Assembly (NCBI GenBank): GCA_015207155.1 | Contig: JADEXK010000062.1 | Location: 1 to 35,309, forward strand | Direction of reading: 5' to 3' | Length of the DNA: 35,309 bases | Origin: Nostocales cyanobacterium LEGE 11386 | GTDB taxonomy: Bacteria; Cyanobacteriota; Cyanobacteriia; Cyanobacteriales; Nostocaceae | In this document: positions 16,757 through 24,692 of the stretch, piece after piece | Numbering within the stretch: the stretch's first letter is position 1 | Layout of the letters: each line of letters begins with the position of its first letter | Translations under genes and position numbers: made by a program | The notes under the pieces: model-generated | Seen by the model: only the letters and a program-made list of their open reading frames with translations | Told to the model about the DNA's origin: nothing | Databases searched by the model: none

Positions 16757-17623
16757 TTACTTGGCAGTAAGAAACCTTTTTACTTCTTGAGCAAATTCTT
16801 CTGGAGCATCTTGGGGAATCCAATGTGAGGCATTTTCGATTTGTACCAATTTGGAATTGGGAATCTCTTGAGCTAACCGTCTACCATCTTCAATGCGCTG
16901 CCAGGGGTCATTCACACCCCAGAGCAACAAAGTTGATGCAGTAATCGTTTGATGACGATCCACCAGTGCCATTGTGTGATTCGTGTTCAATGCCGATGCA
17001 TTGCGGATTAAGCTGATCTTGCCTTCATCATTGGCGTAGGGAGCAACAATGCCTACTTTGAAGAGTGGTGTCAGCCGCTCTGGGCGAGAAAAGCCATCTG
17101 CCAATCCGCTAGTTAAATACTCCACAATTTCCCGGTTAGATTTATGTTTCCATTGCGGATGTCCTAGCATTAACATGTTATCAATAGGCCAGGAGTCATA
17201 GACTACAATATTGGAAAGTATTAAGCGATCAATTCGTTCGGGAGCTTCAATGCCGAGAATTAGACTGACTCCACCTCCTGTATCATGACCCACCATATTG
17301 ATGCGATCAAGATTAAGAGCATCCAGAAAACGCAGAATCATTTTGGCTTGAGTTACGAGGGAGCGATCAAAGCAATCTCGCCGATCTGACCAACCATGTC
17401 CTAAAAAATCAGGGGCTATGATGCGATAGTCTTTGGTTAGCAACGGAATGACATCGTTATACAAATAAGACCAAGTAGGAATACCGTGTAGCAAAACTAT
17501 GGGTTCACCTTCACCAATATCGGTGTAGGCAACCCGCACGGGAAACGGAAAGACTCCTTCTAACTCAATTATCTTCTGGCGTGCTCGAAATGCTTCGTGA
17601 TCTAACGTCGAGTTTGAAACCAT
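16757..17623 (-). CDS. Alpha/beta hydrolase, haloalkane dehalogenase/epoxide hydrolase type
   Basis: A 288-residue cytoplasmic hydrolase. The oxyanion region is LLHGIPTWSY. The nucleophile elbow VGHDTGGG places D114, not Ser, as nucleophile, which is the dehalogenase/epoxide-hydrolase pattern. The base histidine is H267 in NASHWIPQDAPEEF. PDFLGHGWSDR is the usual strand-5/loop motif. The ATG at 17623 has GGAG about eight bases upstream. The substrate is unknown. The gene is convergent with the island, so it may or may not belong to it. Confidence 0.9.
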   Translation of the reverse strand: MVSNSTLDHEAFRARQKIIELEGVFPFPVRVAYTDIGEGEPIVLLHGIPTWSYLYNDVIPLLTKDYRIIAPDFLGHGWSDRRDCFDRSLVTQAKMILRFLDALNLDRINMVGHDTGGGVSLILGIEAPERIDRLILSNIVVYDSWPIDNMLMLGHPQWKHKSNREIVEYLTSGLADGFSRPERLTPLFKVGIVAPYANDEGKISLIRNASALNTNHTMALVDRHQTITASTLLLWGVNDPWQRIEDGRRLAQEIPNSKLVQIENASHWIPQDAPEEFAQEVKRFLTAK

Positions 17624-17734
17624 TACAAGTCTCCATTGATTAATTTAAACTAGCTTTTGACACAATTCAGAAGTCAATGTATGGAGTATCCAGTTACTAT
17701 TTCTATCTCGATATGGTTTACTCGATCTATATAG

Positions 17735-17905
17735 GAATGGCACTAAGTTAACGGTAAATCCATTATCTATAGGGCTTGTGTAGGGTGTACTGACGTTCGC
17801 GCTAGCGTTGCGTAGCAAAGGCAATTATTTATGTTCGTACTCGATATTTGGTTTTCTTAATTTTCCCCTACACCCTACTTACATAAGCTTTTCTTAGTAA
17901 CATTC
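17735..17905. repeat. MITE-like inverted-repeat element 1
   Basis: The left end GAATGGCACTAAG (17735-17747) matches the complement of the right end CTTAGTAACATTC (17893-17905) with two mismatches. An inner stem, TAGGGTGTA near 17781 against TACACCCTA near 17869, and the common cyanobacterial motif GCGTTGCGTAGCAAAG (17806-17821) lie inside. The left end is the same as that of the element at 18439-18622, so both belong to one family. No coding capacity. Confidence 0.6.
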
Positions 17906-18438
17906 GTCTATTAAGTATGTATCACGTATTTCTTGTGAGCTAGAAGGATTTGTCTATACATCATCTGTAACAACAGTTCATTGCGAGGATTTGTTTTATG
18001 TTCATATTTTCATAAAAGAACATTGGATGCCAATTTGCCAACATTATTCATACCGTTCTCTCATTCCCGTATTCCGACTCCAGAAGCTTCAACAATTTCA
18101 CTTCCACAAAACCTGTACAACTTCTTCACTGTCTCGTTGTGTCGATACCTCCATTGAAACTGCAACCCGAAAATATGAAATGCCAAAATGCCAAAATAGT
18201 TTAGGGGTTATCTTTTCCCAATATATTCTTAATTTCATTTGAGTTCTTTTACAGGCGACTAGATACCTTGATTTCAACACCCCTAAAAAACCCAGTATTT
18301 CTCTAACAGGTGCTTTCTGTTGCTCCATCTCCTGAACACGATTCAGTACCCGCTTGGGAATGTACTTTGATGATTTGACCAAGCGATTTCGCCCTTGCTA
18401 CAAATAATATCCTTACCTCAGTCGCTAGTTTCTGACTT

Positions 18439-18622
18439 GAATGGCACTAAGAAAAGCGCAAATGTATTATTTACAAGGGTTTCATCACTTGGGAAAAACG
18501 TAGGCTAATGAAGCAGCGATCGCAAACTGAGAGTTGCAGATTATTCTGATTCCCGACCTTAAAACTATTAGTTTTCTAAACCCCCTACCAGGCAAATATT
18601 TCAGCTTTTCTTAGTGCCATTC
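18439..18622. repeat. MITE-like inverted-repeat element 2
   Basis: Perfect 19-base terminal inverted repeats: GAATGGCACTAAGAAAAGC at 18439-18457 and its exact complement at 18604-18622. The 184-base element has no ORF. The outer 13 bases are shared with the element at 17735. I could not find a clear target duplication. Its right end supplies the last codons of the fragment at 18601-18738. Confidence 0.65.
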
Positions 18623-18738
18623 GTTTCCGACTCCAACACACCTAACACTTTCTCTTCCAACCCCGTCAAATAAGCCCGATTCAGCTTCCCCAGCGACTCC
18701 AAAAACCTCTGCACCGATTCTTCTAGCCCACTAAAATA
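18601..18738 (-). pseudogene. Gene fragment trapped between two MITE-like elements
   Basis: A protein-like frame of 45 codons with no start runs from the edge of the element at 18739 to TGA at 18603-18601. It contains EESVQRFLESLGKLNRAYL and TGLEEKVLGVLESE, a charged helical C-terminal tail. Both ends coincide with mobile repeats, so it is best read as a remnant. The parent family is not recognised. Confidence 0.35.
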
Positions 18739-18859
18739 CTAGAGCGGCAAAACTAACTTGAGAGGTGAAACGAAAGGCTTAATTGCGTTTGCGCGAAAGA
18801 AAATCAAAAACGATTTTTCTAGGTTTCCAAAATATCTCTAGCAAGTTTTACCACACTAG
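18739..18859. repeat. Small inverted-repeat element interrupting the PAP gene
   Basis: A 121-base stretch bounded by CTAG on both sides. The ends CTAGAGCGGCAAAACTAAC (18739-18757) and the complement of 18841-18859 agree at 13 of 19 positions. It begins exactly where the PAP/fibrillin reading frame breaks, and its CTAG supplies the premature stop. No coding capacity. Confidence 0.5.
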
Positions 18860-19089
18860 GTAACTACTGTACCCCTGGAGGCGTACACCAATTGCCACTC
18901 CCCAAGTAACGAAGGAAGATGCTGGGGACTAAGTGGGTGTTCTGTTGGATTTATACTCTCCAACTGCCGCACAATTTCATCTATTGATTCTTCTGTTGAT
19001 GGAAATAGGGCTTGCTGCAAGCCTAATACTTCTACTCGTTGCAGTAGTTCGGTTTTTAAGGAAAGTCTTGTTGCGTCATCCTTGATCAT
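18856..19089 (-). pseudogene. PAP/fibrillin-family protein, truncated after the first third
   Basis: 77 residues remain. The stretch LPSLLGEWQLVYASRGTVVT is the start of the lipocalin-like PAP/fibrillin domain (plastoglobule/thylakoid-associated proteins, about 190-200 residues in cyanobacteria). An N-terminal helical part with LLQRVEVLGLQQALFPS precedes it. The frame stops right after GTVVT at the edge of an inverted-repeat element. The expected continuation is not found in the next 250 bases on the same strand, so the 3' two thirds are missing, not just shifted. Confidence 0.65.
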
Positions 19090-19141
19090 GTGTCAATTTA
19101 AGTATTCAGGTTTTCAGGTGGTTGAATATTCAGGTTTTTAA

Positions 19142-19162
19142 CTTTTTAAGTACGCAAAAACT
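19142..19162. repeat. Centromere-like repeat copy downstream of the par genes
   Basis: CTTTTTAAGTACGCAAAAACT shares AGTACGCAAAA with the two copies upstream of parA (20131-20250). The preceding 19095-19140 also carries two copies of TATTCAGGTTTT. Its position at the end of the operon means the partition genes are flanked by the same motif on both sides. Confidence 0.5.
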
Positions 19163-19497
19163 CAACTACGCAATTTTAGCCACTCGTCTAGAAGTTCTTG
19201 AATTAACTCGCTAAACTCCTGCTTTTGACCGTTTTGACTTTCTTTAAGTAGTTCAATTTTGACTGCTGTGTGTGTGTCCTTGCGGATGTAAGCAGTCACC
19301 TGTTCGTAATTGGAGTCAGAGCGTTTGCCTTTGGGTCGTCCCCGTTTTGGTTCAGTTTGAGGTTCAGTAACTGTTTTGGGCTGTAACTGTTGGGACTGTC
19401 GCGCCTCTGGCTTTTGAGTTTCTAGCTCCGGGCTTGGTTGTTCTGGCTCTGGTTCACCGCCCTTGACTGCATCCAAAAGACCTTTAAACTTACTCAC
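19162..19497 (-). CDS. Small ParA partner, putative centromere-binding protein
   Basis: 111 residues from GTG at 19497, which overlaps the parA stop by four bases (GTGA). A longer ATG start at 19536 inside parA is less likely. The N-terminus SKFKGLLDAVKGG is followed by a Pro/Glu/Gln linker (about 15-55) and a basic GRPKGKRSD stretch. The C-terminal domain, TAYIRKDTHTAVKIELLKE...FSELIQELLDEWLKL, looks like a ribbon-helix-helix or similar dimer domain. This is the usual layout of the small DNA-binding partner of type Ib ParA systems. It probably binds the AGTACGCAAAA repeats and stimulates the ParA ATPase. Confidence 0.8.
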   Translation of the reverse strand: MSKFKGLLDAVKGGEPEPEQPSPELETQKPEARQSQQLQPKTVTEPQTEPKRGRPKGKRSDSNYEQVTAYIRKDTHTAVKIELLKESQNGQKQEFSELIQELLDEWLKLRS

Positions 19498-20087
19498 TTC
19501 ATCACCTCTTGACCGATACCTTGGTAATCCCGCCATGCCATCTTGGCCCGTTGATCTGCAACTTTATTAACTGGTACGCCAGTTAACGCCGCTTTTTGAA
19601 AAGCAACTGCGTCGCGGATACTCCCCTTAAATACAGGTAATCCAGCCTCAGTCAACATCTCTCTCGCTTCCTCTCCATCTCGTCTTGGTTTAGGTGGAAC
19701 GCGGGTAATAAGAACGCGAAATTGGTCAGCGCCTAGTAATTTAAGAACATTGACAGTTTGCATGAGGGCATCAAGTGACAAGGCATCAGGGGTTGTGGGA
19801 AGAATTAGCAAATCACACCCGGATGCTAGTGCTTCTAAATCTTCCTGCTCCGGTCGTGCTTGGGTATCGATGACAATGTGCTGGTAACTTTTGGCAAATT
19901 TGGCAGCTTGTCTTTCATCAATCACCTTAAAAGGTAAATTACCTCGCTTTGACCAACCACTAGCAGAGCGGTTTGGGTCACCGTCAATCAGAAGTGCTTC
20001 TCCTTTAGTTTGTAAATAAGTAGCTAGGTGTACTGCTGTTGTTGTTTTGCCCACGCCTCCTTTAAATGAGGCAACTGTAATAATCAT
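19494..20087 (-). CDS. parA: ParA-family partition ATPase
   Basis: A 197-residue deviant-Walker ATPase. The Walker A motif KGGVGKTTT starts at K9, the A' region is LLIDGDPNRSASGW, and the Walker B-like strand is HIVIDTQARPEQED. It has no N-terminal HTH, so it is of the short type Ib kind. It forms an operon with the overlapping small gene 19162-19497, and centromere-like repeats lie both upstream and downstream. Such loci segregate plasmids or integrated elements. Here it may be a remnant of an integrated plasmid or ICE. A role like McdA (carboxysome spacing) is less likely without an McdB-like partner. Confidence 0.92.
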   Translation of the reverse strand: MIITVASFKGGVGKTTTAVHLATYLQTKGEALLIDGDPNRSASGWSKRGNLPFKVIDERQAAKFAKSYQHIVIDTQARPEQEDLEALASGCDLLILPTTPDALSLDALMQTVNVLKLLGADQFRVLITRVPPKPRRDGEEAREMLTEAGLPVFKGSIRDAVAFQKAALTGVPVNKVADQRAKMAWRDYQGIGQEVMK

Positions 20088-20130
20088 GGTGACATCTCAA
20101 TTTGTAAGTATTTAAAATTCTGATTGTTTG

Positions 20131-20250
20131 AAACTTTAAATATTTGAGTACGCAAAAACCTGAAAGTTTGATGCTACCACTATACCAGTTATAGCAATGC
20201 TTTCAAGTATTTAGCTTTTTAAATATTTGAGTACGCAAAAGCTTGAAAGT
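20131..20250. promoter_or_regulatory. parS-like repeats upstream of parA
   Basis: Two copies of AAATATTTGAGTACGCAAAA, at 20139-20158 and 20221-20240, are each enclosed by an inverted repeat. The first lies in AAACTTT...AAAGTTT (20131-20169) and the second in CTTTCAAG...CTTGAAAG (20200-20249). The copies are 82 bases apart and lie 50-160 bases before the parA start. A third core copy lies past the operon at 19142-19162. This is a strong candidate for the centromere and the operator of the par operon. Confidence 0.65.
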
Positions 20251-20802
20251 CGGATCAGTGAATGGAGGTGTCTGTTGTAGACAGAAATCGACTGACATAG
20301 ACTTTAATCAATGCCTGTCTCTAATTATCAAGGCTTTACTTATAAGTTTTAGGCACAAGTAAGCAAAAAGTAAGCAATGAAATTTTCGCGCATTACTCTA
20401 AATCCTTATTTATCAATGCTTGTAGAAGCCAATGCGGTGTACCCTTCTTGCACAGTCGCAAGCAACTGAGTTGCGATCGCCGCCTTTACGTCGCCAGGAA
20501 GTTGCGAAGAGTAGGCTAATGAAAACCTTGTGGTGAGACATTTATCCTTTTAATGTCGCAAGCGTTTCTTATTTTTTTATTTCTGCTTGTTGGAAAAATG
20601 TAAGAATATACACCATTTTATCTAAAAAATACTTAATGAGTATGTCTTTAGGGATAAGACTTTAGTTAGAGATAGTGATTTAATTAGTTAATTTTGTTTA
20701 TTTAGTAACAATTAAGAATGCCCACTAAGCAGCTAGTTAACGCCTAGCTATTAGTAGGACTTTCTCCGTAATTGATTAGGCAACTAGGAAGACCAATCTA
20801 TC
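20251..20802. other. Non-coding gap between parA and the response regulator
   Basis: About 550 bases with a HIP1 site near 20474, a duplicated AGTAAGCAA near 20356-20375 and otherwise AT-rich sequence. I see no gene, RNA or clear hairpin. It contains the start region of the response regulator gene (GTG at 20803). Confidence 0.45.
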
Positions 20803-21300
20803 GTGCCAGATATTTATTTTGCTCCGCATCCCAAAGAGGATAGAAAAGACTTTAATCTTTTTAAGGGATTGACAATTATTGTCGTAGATGATAAAGAAGA
20901 CATCCTAGTCTTAATTACCTATATTCTTAAAAGTTATGGAATTGAAGTATTAACAGCATCCTCAGCTTCGGCAGCATTTGAGATTATTCAACAATCAAGA
21001 GTGGATCTTTTAATTAGCGATATTGCTATGCCAGGAGAAGATGGGTATTCGCTAATACAAAAACTCCGTTCACTTACACCATCGCCAATTAGAGAAATTC
21101 CAGCGATTGCTTTTACTGGCTGTGCTGAAGAGCAGGCGCATGAAAAAGCTCTTGCTTTTGGTTTTCAAACTTGTATAAACAAACCCTCTTCAGAGGAGGA
21201 GTTAATCACAGAAATAGCCAAACTGCTCAAAAGTTTCCATAGAAGCAGTTCCTTATTATTTAGCGACTACTCTTTGTTAGAGAAGGAAAAAGTAGCGTAA
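20803..21300 (+). CDS. Single-domain response regulator
   Basis: 165 residues from GTG 20803. The receiver domain spans about 22-145, with acidic pocket D29/D30, phospho-acceptor D73 in LLISDIAMPGEDGY, T105 in AFTG and K127 in INKPSS. There is no output domain, only a short polar tail of about 20 residues. It is likely to signal by phospho-dependent protein contact, as in cyanobacterial CheY-like or hybrid-kinase partners. No histidine kinase is encoded nearby, so the partner is elsewhere. Confidence 0.93.
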   Translation: MPDIYFAPHPKEDRKDFNLFKGLTIIVVDDKEDILVLITYILKSYGIEVLTASSASAAFEIIQQSRVDLLISDIAMPGEDGYSLIQKLRSLTPSPIREIPAIAFTGCAEEQAHEKALAFGFQTCINKPSSEEELITEIAKLLKSFHRSSSLLFSDYSLLEKEKVA

Positions 21301-21514
21301 CTAGAACCTAAAAAAGAATTACACCAATTTAGGATTTCGTTGAATGGGCAATTGAAAGTGCTTTTACCTCTGCCTATCTTGGGTATCTCGGTGGCAACCC
21401 TTGCTCTTGCTACGCCTTTTGACAATTGGACAGACTGAACATTTATTTCTTGACATTGGTAATGGCGTTATCCTCAAACATCATTACCAAGGCAATCAGC
21501 TTTTTTACCGAGAA

Positions 21515-21692
21515 GATTGGAGATTGGAGATTTAAGATTGCAGATCGAAAAATCAAGCCCCTTAATTTATTAATGGGGATAATCTACAATCTACCTTCTA
21601 AAATCATCAATAAATCTAAAATCTATCAATCCCAAGCCCCTAAGTTTAGTTATGGGGTCAATCTCCAATCTGCAATCTGCAACCTACAATCA
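21515..21692. repeat. Composite inverted repeat with heptamer arms
   Basis: The left arm (about 21515-21545) is built from GATTGGA/GATTGCA units and the right arm (about 21659-21692) from their complements CAATCTC/CAATCTG. Between them two similar hairpins occur, near 21555-21580 (AGCCCCTTAA...TTAATGGGG) and 21634-21659 (AGCCCCTAAG...TTATGGGG). It is a dispersed cyanobacterial repeat with no coding capacity, filling most of the 21301-21733 gap. Confidence 0.55.
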
Positions 21693-21733
21693 ATTGACAT
21701 TCCTCAAAACACTGTATCATACACTACTCTTTT

Positions 21734-22117
21734 TTAGCGTTCGCTTTGATCTAAACTGAGAGAACCAGATCCATAAGTAAGGACTAGGAGCAGTCCACCG
21801 ATAATCGACAAGTTTTTGAAAAAATTATTGAATTGACTAGGATCAGCAACAGGATTATGAAAAACAATGGTAGCGGGAATCATAAAAATGATGAGTAGAA
21901 TCGCGCCAATTTCCGCTTTGTAGCCGAGAATAATGGACAATCCACCTAAAATCTGAAATGCAATTGTAAAAACTAGTAGCACTCCTACTATTGGTAGTCC
22001 AGCTTTAGCCATAGACTCACTTGTCTGAGCGAAATTAAACACTTTGTTCAAGCCAGTGTAAATAAAAATCACGGCTAAAAATGAACGAGCAACCAAAGGA
22101 ATGTATTTTTTCAACAT
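21734..22117 (-). CDS. DoxX-family membrane protein
   Basis: A 127-residue protein with four hydrophobic helices: YIPLVARSFLAVIFIYTGLNK at the start, then GVLLVFTIAFQILGGLSIILG, GAILLIIFMIPATIVFH and a last one near 100-118. The FIYTGLNKVFNF and QILGGLSIILGY stretches are typical of DoxX/SURF4-like proteins. The family is linked to thiol/redox or oxidative stress in some bacteria. Its role here is unknown. It is divergent from the truncated ABC permease fragment at 22166. Confidence 0.9.
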   Translation of the reverse strand: MLKKYIPLVARSFLAVIFIYTGLNKVFNFAQTSESMAKAGLPIVGVLLVFTIAFQILGGLSIILGYKAEIGAILLIIFMIPATIVFHNPVADPSQFNNFFKNLSIIGGLLLVLTYGSGSLSLDQSER

Positions 22118-22165
22118 GATAGATATTTTCAGATTCAGTTAGTGAGATGGGGTTACGGGTATAAA

Positions 22166-22288
22166 ATGCCAAGATATTTAAAAGTACCCAGACTATTTTG
22201 GAGTGCAGCGATCACTGCTGAAATGGAGTATCGCATAAATTTCCTCATTGCTACACTCAGTAGTTTAGGTAATTTAGCTGGCAGTTTA
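22166..22288 (+). pseudogene. ABC-2 permease (DUF990-type), N-terminal fragment cut by IS1182
   Basis: 41 codons from ATG 22166 read MPRYLKVPRLFWSAAITAEM and then EYRINFLIATLSSLGNLAGSL. This is the beginning of cyanobacterial ABC-2 type permeases of the PF06182/DUF990 group (about 260 residues). The match ends where the IS1182-family sequence begins (about 22289). In frame, translation runs nine more codons into the IS and stops at 22318. The rest of the gene was not found at the other side of the IS cluster (24693 onward), so about 85% is lost. Confidence 0.7.
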
Positions 22289-23622
22289 TGTAGAGTCTGC
22301 CAGCCTTGCAAAGTGTGAGGAGCGAGTTTTAGCTCTTGGGATCTGCTCCAACCACGCGAAAACTCGACTGAGATTGATTGCGGCAGCCGTTAGGATATGC
22401 TGTAGATGAGTTTTAGCTAACCCAATATAACGGCAATCGCGCAATTCAAAAGCTCGAATTCCTTGAGAGATAGTACCTTCAATGCCTGAACGCAACTGAT
22501 ACTGTTTTTGAAATTCCTCAGTTTTTTGTCGAACTCTTGCTTTTTGAAGAGCTTCATAATCGGATTGCGCCTGTATAGTTAGCCCGCGAGGGTTTGTTTT
22601 TGCACGAGTACATTGATTCCGAACCGGACAAGCTAGACAATCAAGCTGGCGAAACTCAACGTAAATTACAGGTTTACCGTAAACACTTTTATTCTTTTTC
22701 CAAAGGTAACTACGCTTACCTTGAGGACAATAGACCGCTTTCTGCTGCCAATCTATTTTAAAGTGAGATAAATCAAATCCCAGTCCGGCCTTTGCTTGCC
22801 ACCCAACATTGAGAGCTACTGGCCCCAACAGGTCAATGTTATAGTCTTGCTCTGAGGTAGAAAGTAATTGTGCTGATGTGTATGCTTGGTCAACCAAGTG
22901 CTGTTGAGGCAGGAGGTTTTTTTCTGACAGAGCTTGGTGAATTGAGGGAACAACTGTTACGTCACCAGTTGTGGCAGCAGTAGTTTCTACATGAGTGATC
23001 ATGTGAGGTAAGTCTTCATCACAACTTTCTGTCAAATGCACTTTGTACCCTGTCCAGTTAGTAGTGCGTTTGGTGCTGTTACGGGCATCTAAATCATAGG
23101 GTGAGCGAATTCGCACAGCAGAAGGTGGACCATCTTTGTCACTGCGTAACTGAAGAGTGTCTGTTGGTGCATAGTATTGCTGTAACCAAACTTGACGCAA
23201 AACTTCTACGGCTGGTAGTTGTCGCAGTTCAATGGGCGAAGTTTGGGAATAGATGTTATCGAGTAAATGAAAACCATCCGCACCTATGATCTCAGCTAAC
23301 GCTTCCCTGTCGGCAGGCGTTCTAGGAAGTCGAGAATCTTCAAGACGTTTGCTGTAGCGGTCATACCACTCAACCGGAGCTAGTGACTTCAGCCAAATGG
23401 GTGCAACTTCAGCGACAGCATTCAAGGCATACCGCAGGGTTTCCCCCAAATGTTCCAGTCTTGTTAGTTCCCTGACTACAGCTAATATATGGGTTGAGTC
23501 AGTGCGCTGTTTTCCCCTTGCTGACAGTAGTTTGAGTTGCTGAAATTTCGACAGCATCAAGTCTAGTATTTGCCGCTCAACTCCACCTGTAATTAATCGG
23601 TCGCGGAATTCGCTCAAAACAC
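22286..23622 (-). pseudogene. IS1182-family transposase, N-terminus deleted by IS903-group insertion
   Basis: 443 codons remain, and the frame is open to the IS boundary at 23622/23623. The first codons read V-LSEFRDRLITGG, which in full IS1182 transposases sits about 110 residues in, so the N-terminal domain is missing. Catalytic motifs are present: RTDSTH, the HLVDQAYTS aspartate and the RSGIEGTISQG glutamate, plus the Cys-rich CLACPVRNQCTR. A TTG at 23617 could start a shorter protein, but it would lack the N-terminal domain. The stop codon lies at the junction with the ABC permease fragment. Confidence 0.85.
22289..23622 (-). mobile_element. IS1182-family element remnant
   Basis: One end is near 22289, where homology to the ABC permease stops. 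GGCAGACTCTACA, next to the transposase stop, probably belongs to the inverted repeat, since GCTGGCAG/CTGCCAGC there forms a small hairpin. The other end is cut at 23622 by the IS903-group element, so its second inverted repeat is missing. It cannot move by itself. Confidence 0.65.
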
Positions 23623-24692
23623 GGCGTTGTTGCGTGAATAGGCAAAATGGTAAATTTTACTGATCGCCGATGTTTTCTAGCCGCCTATCCCAACGATGAA
23701 GACGAAAGCCCAGTACAAAGTTAAAAATTGGAATGCTTATGATGCAGCCCTCAAACAACGAGGCAGTATAACTTTCTGGCTGGACGAAGAAGTAATCGAG
23801 CAGTGGCGCAACCAGCAAAAAACGGGCAAAAAAGGAGCATCGAATTATTACTCAGATACGGCGATCGCGACAATGGGAACAATTCAATCAGTGTTTTATT
23901 TACCTGGGCGGCAAGCAGAAGGATTTTTAGAATCACTGTTTATGCTGATGGGGATTGAGCTAGAAGTCCCGGAGCACTCTACCTTATCTCGTCGTTTAAG
24001 CAAGTTGTCAGTAGAACTGCCAGTTCTACCAAAGGATAAAGCTGTTCATGTTGTGGTGGATTCAACTGGCGTAAAAGTTTATGGTGAGGGTGAGTGGAAA
24101 GTTCGCACACATGGGGTTGGTAAAAGGCGGACATGGCGCAAGTTACATCTAGGAGTTGATGAAGAGAGTGGCGAAATTCTGGGTGCGGTGGTGACTACTA
24201 ATGATGTGGCTGATTGCGAAGTGTTACCAGAAATATTGGAGCAGATTGATCAGTCCATAGAGCAAGTGTCCGGTGATGGTGGCTATGACACAAAAGGTTG
24301 TTATGACACCATTTCACAACGCGGGGCAAAAGCGATAATTCCACCGCGCAGCAACGCTAAAATTCAACAGCACTCAAACACTCAAGCACCGCCATATCCC
24401 AGGGATGAGAATCTGCGTCGAATACATCAAGTTGGACGTAAGCAATGGAAACTTGATAGCGGGTATCATCGCCGTTCTTTGTCTGAGACTGCTATGTTTC
24501 GGCTCAAGATTATCTTTGGTGGCAAGTTAAGACGACGCTTTTTTGACAATCAAGCTGTCGAGTTATTTTTACAATGTGCCGCCCTTAATCGCATGATCCA
24601 GTTAGGCAAGCCAGACTCTTATAAAGTCGAAGGCTAATTCCTATCCTTACTTCGGATTGGTCTGTCTTTTTTTCCTTTCATGCAACAAAGCC
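23623..24692 (+). mobile_element. Complete IS5-family, IS903-group insertion sequence (1070 bp)
   Basis: The left end GGCGTTGTTGCGTGAA (23623-23638) and the complement of the right end, GGCTTTGTTGCATGAA (24692-24677), agree at 14 of 16 positions and resemble the IS903 end. One transposase fills the element. IS903-group elements make 9-base target duplications, but the flanks TCAAAACAC (left) and TATTAGATT (right) do not match. This points to a flanking deletion or rearrangement after insertion. The element sits inside an IS1182 transposase. Confidence 0.88.
23696..24637 (+). CDS. IS5-family (IS903-group) DDE transposase
   Basis: A 313-residue transposase with a complete catalytic triad: D122 in VVVDSTGVKVYG, D194 in SGDGGYDTK and E264 in YHRRSLSETAMFRLK (the Y-x2-R-x3-E-x6-K signature). 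The N-terminal DNA-binding region includes KNWNAYDAALKQRGS. It appears intact and probably active. It starts 73 bases inside the left inverted repeat. It can serve the second, partial copy at the window start. Confidence 0.95.
   Translation: MKTKAQYKVKNWNAYDAALKQRGSITFWLDEEVIEQWRNQQKTGKKGASNYYSDTAIATMGTIQSVFYLPGRQAEGFLESLFMLMGIELEVPEHSTLSRRLSKLSVELPVLPKDKAVHVVVDSTGVKVYGEGEWKVRTHGVGKRRTWRKLHLGVDEESGEILGAVVTTNDVADCEVLPEILEQIDQSIEQVSGDGGYDTKGCYDTISQRGAKAIIPPRSNAKIQQHSNTQAPPYPRDENLRRIHQVGRKQWKLDSGYHRRSLSETAMFRLKIIFGGKLRRRFFDNQAVELFLQCAALNRMIQLGKPDSYKVEG

Noticed and set aside
16622..16828. 68-residue plus-strand ORF at the TauE/hydrolase junction
   Set aside because: Overlaps the end of TauE and is antisense to the hydrolase; a shadow frame.
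18098..18382. 94-residue minus-strand ORF between MITE-like elements
   Set aside because: No SD, no recognised family, and it overlaps an equally long plus-strand ORF. It may be a decayed gene, but coding cannot be supported.
19494..20087. ParA as McdA (carboxysome positioning)
   Set aside because: The partner and the surrounding repeats look like a plasmid-type partition locus, and no carboxysome genes are nearby.
21426..21737. 103-residue plus-strand ORF
   Set aside because: Most of it is translated heptamer repeat sequence; it has no coding character.
23623..24692. IS-mediated inversion proven by swapped target duplications
   Set aside because: The flank of copy 1 (ATTTGGATT) and the right flank of copy 2 (TATTAGATT) agree only in part, so the duplications cannot be paired from this window alone.
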